Assembly (NCBI GenBank): GCA_002480565.1
Contig: DLCK01000073.1
Span: 5,219 to 69,218, forward strand
Direction of reading: 5' to 3'
Length of the DNA: 64,000 nt
DNA from: Phycisphaerales bacterium UBA7800
GTDB lineage: Bacteria; Planctomycetota; Phycisphaerae; Phycisphaerales; Phycisphaeraceae
Translations under genes and position numbers: made by a program
Shown: one piece after another, positions 25,901 through 33,834 of the stretch
How the letters are laid out: every line of letters begins with the position of its first letter
How positions within the stretch are numbered: position 1 is the first letter of the stretch
Notes under the pieces: model-generated
Databases searched by the model: none
The model's input: the letters and a program-made list of their open reading frames with translations, nothing else
What the model was told of the DNA's origin: nothing

Positions 25901-26920
25901 TTACTTTGTTTGGGATTTTACTTCATACTGGTATTGCACAGGGACCCATCGGAAGCCATCATCCAACTTGCTTAAGTGGCCAATCCCCGGATAGGAGATA
26001 TGCGGGCCGGCGATGATATAGCCGTTGTCTGCTGCGGTGGCTAAAAGTTTGAGTCTCGCGGCTTTGGCATGATCGGGCTCATAGTCATATTGAATCGTGA
26101 TCGCTGGATGGGGAAATTGGACTTCTGCGCAGTGAATGGTGTCACCGATAAAGAGTATGTTTCGATTCTGGCTTTGCACAAGATACGCACTATGTCCAGG
26201 CGTATGACCATGTGTTGGTAGCGTGCTGATGCCAGGGAAAAGTTGTTGAATACCATCGAAGGTTTTGAACTTGCCAGCTTCAATATAAGGATCAACGGTG
26301 GCATGGGCGCGCAATGCGTTACCTTTCCATCGGTCACTGCTGAAATCTTCGGGCTTGGTTTTAAGCCAGAAGTCTGCTTCCTGTTTGCTGGCGTAGACGG
26401 TTGCGTTAGGGAATTGTCGTTTACCTTGATGGCTTAACCCACCGACGTGATCGCCGTGCATATGGGTGATGAGGATGGCATCAATTTGCGAAGGTTCATA
26501 GCCGGACTTGCGAAGATTTTCTTGAAGGTGTCCGTTCTTGATGCCGCGACCGGTGTCGAACATGACCAGCTTTTTGCCAGTGTGGATCAAGAAGACATTG
26601 TAAGACGATTGGTATGGCATCGGCAGGTGGATCTTCTCAAACTCCGCGCGGACCTTGGCTGGATCGCTCATGATTTGATCAATCGCTTTGGGCGATGTGC
26701 CATCGGAGAAGACGGTTAATTCAAACTCGCCAAGCATCATTCGGTAGTAGCCATCCGATTGAGTTTTGGCCATCGGGACATCTTCTGCGTGTAGTGAGTC
26801 GGGGAGTGTGATGGCCAAGAGGATCGCAAAGCAGCTTATCCAAAATGGTGTGCTTGGGCGTTTTTGAAAAGAGTGTCGGCTTGGGCATTGTTTGACGAGC
26901 AGCAGGGCGGGCGTTTGCAT
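25901..26920 (-). CDS. Secreted metallo-beta-lactamase-fold hydrolase
   Basis: 339 residues from ATG 26920; an in-frame TTG at 26965 is less likely. The N-terminus has a hydrophobic segment (FWISCFAILLAITLP) and an AxA-like site (SLHAED), so export is predicted. The zinc motif HMHGDHVGG (HxHxDH) is complete, followed by the second metal His in PTHGHTPGHSAYL, the bridging Asp in FIGDTIH and a final His in IIAGPHISYPG. The fold covers quorum-signal lactonases, aryl hydrolases and many others; the substrate cannot be told. It is divergent from the GntR regulator at 27220, which may control it. Confidence 0.85.
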   Translation of the reverse strand: MQTPALLLVKQCPSRHSFQKRPSTPFWISCFAILLAITLPDSLHAEDVPMAKTQSDGYYRMMLGEFELTVFSDGTSPKAIDQIMSDPAKVRAEFEKIHLPMPYQSSYNVFLIHTGKKLVMFDTGRGIKNGHLQENLRKSGYEPSQIDAILITHMHGDHVGGLSHQGKRQFPNATVYASKQEADFWLKTKPEDFSSDRWKGNALRAHATVDPYIEAGKFKTFDGIQQLFPGISTLPTHGHTPGHSAYLVQSQNRNILFIGDTIHCAEVQFPHPAITIQYDYEPDHAKAARLKLLATAADNGYIIAGPHISYPGIGHLSKLDDGFRWVPVQYQYEVKSQTK

Positions 26921-27093
26921 GTTCGTTCCGTTCTTTGTTATTGGTTTGAAGGTTTGTTGATGCAATGATCTAGTCGTTTTAAAGCCAGTTTATTCCATAT
27001 AGGTGCTTGGTTTGCATAGCTTAGCCTGATTCTTTGCGTTGGCAATGCTTGTAATGTTGACCTGATTTAACTGGTTTTAGTCGCGTGAGTGTT

Positions 27094-27131
27094 GATTGAT
27101 TGGAAATTGTGTGTAAAATATTTAATCAATC
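27094..27131. promoter_or_regulatory. Candidate operator between MBL and GntR genes
   Basis: GATTGATT (27094-27101) and AATCAATC (27124-27131) are perfect complements 30 bp apart centre to centre, about three helical turns. They lie in the shared divergent region, 89 nt before the GntR start. This could be the site of that regulator; the sequence differs from the operator at 6897. Confidence 0.4.
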
Positions 27132-27219
27132 GGGCTTGACTGTGTGGATATTGTGTCTATTGTTCGGGTGGTGATGGTAAGTGATTGTGTATTGTGATGA
27201 GTTTGGGTAGATTGTTTTG

Positions 27220-28407
27220 ATGAATTCAACAAACTCGAAAACAGATACGGTTCAGACACTTGGTGACACGACGTCGGTGGGGCGTTTGGTTGTTCAATTG
27301 CGTCAGGCGATTGAGTCAGGCGAATTTCGTGTTGGCGACAAGATTGCTTCGCTGCGGAGTCTGGCTGATAAATGTGATGTCACGTTTGATGCTGCACGCA
27401 GTGCGGTGACTCGGCTTGAAACAATGGGGTATCTCCAACGGCGCCGAGGCAGTGGGACTTATGTGGCAAATTGGCAGGAGACCGGGCAGGCCAGCCAAGT
27501 CCAGCCCCCAGCGACGGTACAGACTCGCAATAAGTCGGTGGCATTGCTCCTGGATAACAAGGTCCATCACTATGGTCGTTTTTATGATCACTTGGTGGAC
27601 TGTCTGCAGCTTGGCGGTTTTGGTACTTCTGTTTTTACCTGGCGTCATGGTTGGGGGGAAAAAGAAATTCAGCCGGTGCTTGAGCAGTTGGAACAGAACC
27701 CGCCGGGCGCGATTGTGATTCAATATTTCAATAACGGTCGCGCTGACGAACGGATCAACAAGCTGGCGGTCAAGCACGGCATTCGAGTGATCAGCAGCCT
27801 GACCACTCGCGTCAAGCGGCCGGCAAACTGGCATTGCGTCGAACCGGACGTTGAGTTGGCGGCATCCATCGCGGTTCAGCGACTCTTGGATCAGGGACAT
27901 AAGCAAATTGGGGTGGTGGTTCACTCTCGTAAAATTGATCCGTCACTGCCAAGCCAATCGCGTAAACGCTGGACTGGTCACTCAAGCATGATTATTGGTG
28001 CCGGTACGCGCATGCGAGAGCATGGCCATGGCCAAGGCATGCATGTTTATTATCACCAAATGATCGATGACATCATCGGTTCGTCGCCGACGCATCCTGT
28101 GAATCGTGAATTGATGCGCCAGTGGCTTACTTCGCCAGACTGTCCAACTGCGTTCATCGGCGAAGATGTCCGTATGGCAGCGTTGTTGAGAGTCGCTGAA
28201 GAAAACAATATCCAGTTGCCCGACAACTTTCAGGTCGTCGGTATTGGCAATACGCCTTGGGCTTCGCTGATGGGGTTTCCCAGTGTCTGGTTACGCGAAG
28301 ACCTGGTTGCCGAACATGTCTTTAATTTAATACAGATGGAAGACCGACTCTTTGAAGGCGTCGCCCATCGCATTGTGCTTCAACCCCAGATGGTTGAACG
28401 CCCGTAA
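27220..28407 (+). CDS. GntR-family regulator with LacI-type sensor (second copy of the architecture)
   Basis: 395 residues from ATG 27220. The winged helix (GEFRVGDKIASLRSLADKCD, wing RRRGSGTYVANW) is followed by a LacI-type ligand domain (KSVALLLDNKVHHYGRFYDH, GHKQIGVVVHSRK, FQVVGIGNTPWASLM). The function inferred is sugar-responsive control of the two genes downstream, a pseudopilin (38 nt away) and a giant secreted glycosidase. The layout mirrors the 3270-6883 cluster. No Shine-Dalgarno sequence is visible; a TAGATT box ends 6 nt before the ATG, again hinting at a very short or absent leader. Confidence 0.85.
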   Translation: MNSTNSKTDTVQTLGDTTSVGRLVVQLRQAIESGEFRVGDKIASLRSLADKCDVTFDAARSAVTRLETMGYLQRRRGSGTYVANWQETGQASQVQPPATVQTRNKSVALLLDNKVHHYGRFYDHLVDCLQLGGFGTSVFTWRHGWGEKEIQPVLEQLEQNPPGAIVIQYFNNGRADERINKLAVKHGIRVISSLTTRVKRPANWHCVEPDVELAASIAVQRLLDQGHKQIGVVVHSRKIDPSLPSQSRKRWTGHSSMIIGAGTRMREHGHGQGMHVYYHQMIDDIIGSSPTHPVNRELMRQWLTSPDCPTAFIGEDVRMAALLRVAEENNIQLPDNFQVVGIGNTPWASLMGFPSVWLREDLVAEHVFNLIQMEDRLFEGVAHRIVLQPQMVERP

Positions 28408-28445
28408 AAACCACCAGTCGTTCTCAACGCACGAAAGGTTTCGAT

Positions 28446-29141
28446 ATGAATCGCACCCCTGTCAAAATCGCAAAGCAGCACGCTTTTACACTCATTGAAT
28501 TGCTGGTGGTCATCAGCATCATTGCGTTGTTGATTTCCATTTTGCTCCCGGCATTGGGTAAAGCGCGTCAAGCTGCGCGAGCGATGCAGTGTCAAACGCA
28601 GATGCGACAGGTGGCCATGGGATACTTTATGTACGGTGAAGATAACAAAGGCGAATTGCCACGGACGACGGCGACCTACAATCCAAACGATGTGCATCGG
28701 GGGCAGGCTAAATATGTTGGAGCCAAGGGTGGTTCTTATCATGTCGAAGTTGAAATCTGCCCATCCTTGCCAGGTGGTTCAAACATCCGTGCCAGCAAGC
28801 ATTCCAATGGCAGTTACCGCTATCCCAGCTATTACCACAACCCCAACTTCTGGGCATATACCAAAAAGTTTGACAGCCCGTTTTGTCGCTCTTCACTGAA
28901 GCTGATTTCTCCTTCACTGGCAGGTATGCTCTGCGAAGTCGAAGATACGTACACTCTTGGTGGTGGGTACCAATGGGAATACACACCCCAACGCATGAGC
29001 TGGATTCATGGTGGAGCAAGTGGTTCCAGGGAAGGTGTTATGAATATGTCTTTCTTTGATGGCCATGTTGCCAATGTCAAAGGCAGTTGGACTGACAGCT
29101 CTTACCTTAAAGGTGTCAACGGTAATACCTGGATGTTCTAA
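28446..29141 (+). CDS. Pseudopilin-like protein with DG-H-V motif
   Basis: 231 residues. The leader MNRTPVKIAKQHA ends before FTLIELLVVISIIALLISIL, a prepilin peptidase site with Glu+5 and the N-terminal helix. The C-terminal part has NMSFFDGHVANV, the intact motif typical of planctomycete/lentisphaeral pseudopilins (in the copy at 3270-4025 the Asp is lost). The N-terminal 45 residues are nearly identical between the two copies, while the rest differs widely. It lies between a GntR regulator and a giant glycosidase on the same strand. The inferred role is a dedicated accessory pilin for export or surface display; this is not established. Confidence 0.85.
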   Translation: MNRTPVKIAKQHAFTLIELLVVISIIALLISILLPALGKARQAARAMQCQTQMRQVAMGYFMYGEDNKGELPRTTATYNPNDVHRGQAKYVGAKGGSYHVEVEICPSLPGGSNIRASKHSNGSYRYPSYYHNPNFWAYTKKFDSPFCRSSLKLISPSLAGMLCEVEDTYTLGGGYQWEYTPQRMSWIHGGASGSREGVMNMSFFDGHVANVKGSWTDSSYLKGVNGNTWMF

Positions 29142-29313
29142 TCATTGAGCATCATTACCAACGCATTGAACCACTGACAACAGCAACGGGTGTCAATCAT
29201 GATTGTGTATCGACAACACCAATCTGCGCCTGTCCTATATCGATTGCAATAACTGATTATCACGCACACAACATCACCGACTTGAATCGGCCCAAATTTG
29301 AAGGATGTATTTG

Positions 29314-32300
29314 ATGAATCGCACGTTGAGTTTGATGGCTTTGATGGTACTGCTGATCTGCGGGTCGACGACCTGGGCGAACCTGGTCCCCAATGCGGAT
29401 TTTTCACAGGGCAGCGATGGCATTCTCACGTCATGGGCAAGTGATGGCAATGCCGTCCCCCAAGCGCCTAAAAGTTTTACCACCCAACGCAATGTCACTG
29501 TCAGTTGGGACAGCAGCTCAGCCGGTGACGCCAAGGGCTCGCTGAAAATGATTGCGGATACCACTCACGCCAAACGCGCGTTTGGGTTGGTCGCATCACC
29601 ATATATTCCCGTCAAGGAAGGTTACAAGTACGACTTTGACTTTACCTATCGTGCTGAAGGTTTGGCATCGGAAAACAAAGATCGAACCAGTCATTGCAGC
29701 ATCATCATCGATCTGTTTTTTCATGCCTACGTCCCAGGCACCCAACAACGGGGCAAGTTCGTCGGCGGGTTCCGACAGTTAACATCAACCAACTCGCTGG
29801 GTTGGACACCCATTGATATTCATGGTGGGATGAAGCGCACATTCACCGTGCCCCAAGGTGCTGATGTCGTGCAGGTTCGCGTGCAGTTAACCAACAGTTA
29901 TCCCAACACCAAAGCGACCGCATGGATTGATGATATCCGCATGAATCCGCAAGACCCGTCACTGCCCAACACCGGTTTGGAAGCAGGCAAAGAAGACGCA
30001 CCTGAAAGCTGGACACCTTACGGCGCAGCCAATTGCACATGGGATCATACCCAAGCCTATTCCGGCAAGTCCTCGGTTCGCGTAGCCGATGCACCCGAAG
30101 GTAAATTCTCCGGCTGGTCGACAATTGTTCCCGTCAGACTTGATCGCAAGTACACCTTCGGCGGGATGGCCAAAGGTGGTGATCTGAATCCCAACGGCTT
30201 TATCGGTGGCGGTGCGATGTGTGTTGAATTCCTTGATGGGTTGGGACAGCCGGTCAGTGAGCCGATCATCTCCAATGCATTGGGCGCTAATGAGGATTGG
30301 ACGCGCATCGCAACACGTCCTGCAACACCGCCAAGCGGCGCGGTCTTTGCACGCCTGACTGCGGGGTTGACCTATTGCCGAGGTAATGTCTGGTTTGATG
30401 ATCTGTTTCTGGATATCGAACAGACACAGATGAAAGACGCAGTCTATCTTTTACGCAAAGCCGCACCTTCCCAAACGGTGAACTATTCCAAAAACCTGCT
30501 TCAAAATGGGGATGTCGAGCAAGGCGAAAGCCAAACACCCACAGGATGGACCTACCACGGCAAGTCATCACCGGATTGGACGGATCATCAGATCGAACAA
30601 TTTCATACCAACGGCCGCCCAGACTTTTCCATCGGACGTGGGCAAGGTCAATGGAGTCGCAACCTGACCTATCAAGGTAAAGGCGCACTGCTGAATATCT
30701 CCATCGACCCACCACTGTCGAGTCGTCATCAATGGTATGGGCGTAATCCCGTGGACGGATACTGGCTTTCATCAGCAATGCCCTGCGAGCCTGGCCATCA
30801 CTATCACGCAGGTGCCTGGTTACGCACCGGTGCAGTGATCAACGGCGAGTGGTTTGGCCCATTGGTGTTGAAGTTCTATGACGCCAAAGGCAAGGAGTTG
30901 GCACCGGCTCATCATCTGCGGACGCCCTATGCGACGACGCTTCCCAATCAATGGGTTTACTGGGTGACCTTACCTTGGACGGCACCGAAGGGCGCAGTGT
31001 CCATGCGACTGGTTTTTGGGCAGGAATTGCAAGCTGCCAAGGGCGGTTGGGGTCGCACCTACGCAGACAATTTAGCGGTCTGGGAATTTACGCAGCCTTT
31101 GCCTGACCCCAAGGTCATTTCCAATATGGGAGGCAACACAGCTTTGTCGCGTCGTTGGCTGAGCAACGTGTTTAGCAAAGTCGTGCCCCCCTACATGCCA
31201 GCTCCACAGCGAGCCCTTGCCTATGAAACCTGCTGGGGTCAAACCCGCAATATCCGTAGTGGCAACTTGTATGACAATCCCGACAAGGCAATTGAAATTG
31301 CCTTTGCCATTCAAAATATTCTCGGTGAAGACCGCGAGCTTTCACTGAAGGTTGTGCGTACCAATTGGACCGGCGTGGATGAGTCAACCATCAGCGTGCC
31401 AGTCTTTGCCGTCAAGGGGTATGAACAGGCAATGATCAAAGCAGAATTACCAGCAAGCAAAGCGTTTGGTTCGTATCACCTTGATGTGACGATTCTGGAA
31501 AACGGTGTTGAGGTTGGCCGGTTTGATGGACGTTATGCCGTCTTGCCAGAGCTTACGCGCAAGCACACTGCGGAGAATATATGGGGTGTAACGTCATTGA
31601 CTTTGCAGACGCCACAGGAAAATCCTGCGTACTATGCCGAGTTAGGCGAGATGATGCAACGGGCAGGCTTTGGTGTTGGTTGGGTACGGATTTATCTGAA
31701 CCTTGATGGGACTGAAGCTGATATTGCCGAAGATATTCGTCAGGCCAAGCTACGGCTTCAATACCACAAAGATTTGGGGATACGTCCGATCCTGCAACTG
31801 AATTTCAAGGCATCGAGCCGACCTTATGATTACAAACGTATCGCCCAGACTGGCCAAAAAATTGCGCGCCAGTTCAAAGGCTTGGCACACGCCTATGGCA
31901 ACTGGGGGATCGAACAGTCCAACTCCGCATCACCTTATCGCGGTGGGGGTGATAAACGCATCACCGATCAGGAATACGATTCGATCATGGCAACATTTTA
32001 TGATGCCATCAAGTCCGTCGATCCTGATAGCTTGGTACTCATCGGTAACATCGCCACCGACCACGATGGCAAGACCGTTCGCCGACTTTACAACTCGCCA
32101 GGCAATGGCAAATTTGATGGTGCAATCATCAATGCCTACATGGGACCGCGACTGTGCATTGATGTGATACTTAGTGAATTTGCCAAGCATGGAGACAATC
32201 ACAAAAACATCTGGTACGAAGAGCAGTCTGCCCAGCGGTCACCGTTTGACGGCCCCGCCCGACGGTACGGCGAAGCCGAAGGTGCTCAGAATATGGTCCG

Positions 32301-33657
32301 TACCTGGCTTGACCTTGCAGGTAGTTACTATCCCAGGCTTAAAGCAGTGACCATGTGGGGCTTTGATGTCCGTGGCGAACAAGACATCATGATGATCACG
32401 CCCACGCTACAACCACGTCCGCAGTATGTCGCCCATGCCGTCATGTCCGACACGTTAGCGGATGCGACATTAGAGAAGAATATCAGTGTCGGTGATGCAA
32501 CGGTCTTTAAGTGGAAGCGAACCAATGACACGCTGCTGACCTGTTGGACGCAAGCAGGTAAACGTGTGGTGACTTTCGAAGCACCCATGGGTCGAATAAT
32601 TGTCATGGACATCATGGGGAATCGTAAAACCATCCAAGCTACCAATGGCGTCGTCCCGGTGACCATCTCACGTGATCCGATTTACATCCTCGACAGTGGT
32701 GATGTGCAACCCAGCAAGCGACTGACTTTACACATTGATCAAGTCAGCTTAAATGCCAATCAGCCGCAGATTCTTTTGACTGTCAAGAACAACGCACCCA
32801 CACCGATGGCAGTGTCAGTCAAAATGGCTGGCCCGGTCAAAGAAGTGGACGCCTCGCAAAAAACAGTTGCAGCAGGTGGTCAAATCCAACTCACCTACAA
32901 CGTGCAGGGATCATTGCCAATGGGTAAACGTACTTCGTTTGAAGCGCAATGTACCACCATGACCGGCGGGGTGTTTGCAACTTCAGCGGATTTGAATTTC
33001 GCATTTGCCACGCAAGTCACATCGCCACCGGCACTCGATGGTACATGGGCAGGTTGGGAAACCGCCAAAGTCATCACGTTTGGTGATGATGCTTCACAAG
33101 TTCGTCAACCACAGGAAGCCGGCGAAACCTATGACGGGACTTCAGACATCCAAGGCCAGTTTCGCATGATGTGGGATCAGCAGTATCTCTACCTTGGAGT
33201 CGAATCACTGGATAATGATTTTGTCAGGCAACTCAAACGTGGGCGTTCTGGATTCATGGGCGATTCCATTGAGTTTGCAGTGCAGCCGGATCACATTCTC
33301 AAAAATGCAGTGCCGTACTTTGAGTATGAATTGTATCTGCCGCAGTCAGAGGATAGCTATGCTGCATCACGCCGATTCCCATTGCCCGTGCAGATGGTCG
33401 CAGGTTGGAAAGCAACTGTGAAACCCACCGGCAAGCGTGGTAACGCAGTCTATCAAGTCGCATTGCCATGGAAGGATCTTGGTGTCACGGATGCCAAGGC
33501 AGGAAAGCTTATCGGTTTTGCTTTGGTCCTCAATGACAAGGACAACCCCCAAGCCCCCTACAGCGGCGGACGCTGTCGCATCAAGTGGTTCGATGGAGTC
33601 GATGGTGCAAAGAGTCCTGCATTTTTTGGTGATGTGATTCTCGGGGGACAAAGATAA
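29314..33657 (+). CDS. Giant secreted multidomain glycoside hydrolase
   Basis: 1447 residues from ATG 29314 (AAGGA 9 nt upstream; the ATG at 29305 overlaps that site). A signal peptide (LSLMALMVLLICGSTTWA) is followed by three beta-sandwich units of the CBM4/9 type (NLVPNADFSQGSDG, NTGLEAGKEDAPESWT, LLQNGDVEQGESQTPTGW). Residues ~750-1090 are a clan A-like barrel: ELGEMMQRAGFGVGWVRIYL at its start, HAYGNWGIEQSN where an acid/base Glu would sit, and NIWYEEQSAQ as candidate nucleophile strand. A C-terminal CBM9-like domain (PPALDGTWAGWETA, YLYLGVESLDND) ends the protein. It probably degrades a complex extracellular glycan. A bidirectional terminator follows. Confidence 0.8.
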   Translation: MNRTLSLMALMVLLICGSTTWANLVPNADFSQGSDGILTSWASDGNAVPQAPKSFTTQRNVTVSWDSSSAGDAKGSLKMIADTTHAKRAFGLVASPYIPVKEGYKYDFDFTYRAEGLASENKDRTSHCSIIIDLFFHAYVPGTQQRGKFVGGFRQLTSTNSLGWTPIDIHGGMKRTFTVPQGADVVQVRVQLTNSYPNTKATAWIDDIRMNPQDPSLPNTGLEAGKEDAPESWTPYGAANCTWDHTQAYSGKSSVRVADAPEGKFSGWSTIVPVRLDRKYTFGGMAKGGDLNPNGFIGGGAMCVEFLDGLGQPVSEPIISNALGANEDWTRIATRPATPPSGAVFARLTAGLTYCRGNVWFDDLFLDIEQTQMKDAVYLLRKAAPSQTVNYSKNLLQNGDVEQGESQTPTGWTYHGKSSPDWTDHQIEQFHTNGRPDFSIGRGQGQWSRNLTYQGKGALLNISIDPPLSSRHQWYGRNPVDGYWLSSAMPCEPGHHYHAGAWLRTGAVINGEWFGPLVLKFYDAKGKELAPAHHLRTPYATTLPNQWVYWVTLPWTAPKGAVSMRLVFGQELQAAKGGWGRTYADNLAVWEFTQPLPDPKVISNMGGNTALSRRWLSNVFSKVVPPYMPAPQRALAYETCWGQTRNIRSGNLYDNPDKAIEIAFAIQNILGEDRELSLKVVRTNWTGVDESTISVPVFAVKGYEQAMIKAELPASKAFGSYHLDVTILENGVEVGRFDGRYAVLPELTRKHTAENIWGVTSLTLQTPQENPAYYAELGEMMQRAGFGVGWVRIYLNLDGTEADIAEDIRQAKLRLQYHKDLGIRPILQLNFKASSRPYDYKRIAQTGQKIARQFKGLAHAYGNWGIEQSNSASPYRGGGDKRITDQEYDSIMATFYDAIKSVDPDSLVLIGNIATDHDGKTVRRLYNSPGNGKFDGAIINAYMGPRLCIDVILSEFAKHGDNHKNIWYEEQSAQRSPFDGPARRYGEAEGAQNMVRTWLDLAGSYYPRLKAVTMWGFDVRGEQDIMMITPTLQPRPQYVAHAVMSDTLADATLEKNISVGDATVFKWKRTNDTLLTCWTQAGKRVVTFEAPMGRIIVMDIMGNRKTIQATNGVVPVTISRDPIYILDSGDVQPSKRLTLHIDQVSLNANQPQILLTVKNNAPTPMAVSVKMAGPVKEVDASQKTVAAGGQIQLTYNVQGSLPMGKRTSFEAQCTTMTGGVFATSADLNFAFATQVTSPPALDGTWAGWETAKVITFGDDASQVRQPQEAGETYDGTSDIQGQFRMMWDQQYLYLGVESLDNDFVRQLKRGRSGFMGDSIEFAVQPDHILKNAVPYFEYELYLPQSEDSYAASRRFPLPVQMVAGWKATVKPTGKRGNAVYQVALPWKDLGVTDAKAGKLIGFALVLNDKDNPQAPYSGGRCRIKWFDGVDGAKSPAFFGDVILGGQR

Positions 33658-33661
33658 TTGC

Positions 33662-33771
33662 CTTCTCCGCAAAATCTGTGGGTCGGCAACGAAGTGATCA
33701 CACAAGGATTCGCTGTCATAAAAACCAACACCACCTCAACACCAGCATCCACAAATTCTGCGTAGGAACCA
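33662..33771. repeat. Small foldback element with CCGCANAATCTGTGG ends
   Basis: CTTCTCCGCAAAATCTGTGG starts near 33663 and an imperfect reverse complement (CCACAAATTCTGCGTAGGAA) ends near 33770, enclosing ~70 bp. The same end sequence forms part of both arms of the large foldback at 56093-56794. Non-coding. Confidence 0.5.
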
Positions 33772-33775
33772 AAAT

Positions 33776-33813
33776 AAAACACCGGCATGTGATGTGCATG
33801 CCGGTGTTTTTTA
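33776..33813. terminator. Bidirectional terminator between convergent genes
   Basis: An 11-bp perfect stem (33779-33789 with 33797-33807) has an A-run on its left and a T-run on its right, so it can stop transcription from both the giant glycosidase (+) and gspD (-). Confidence 0.9.
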
Positions 33814-33834
33814 TTGAGTTAAATCCGCTTAGGA

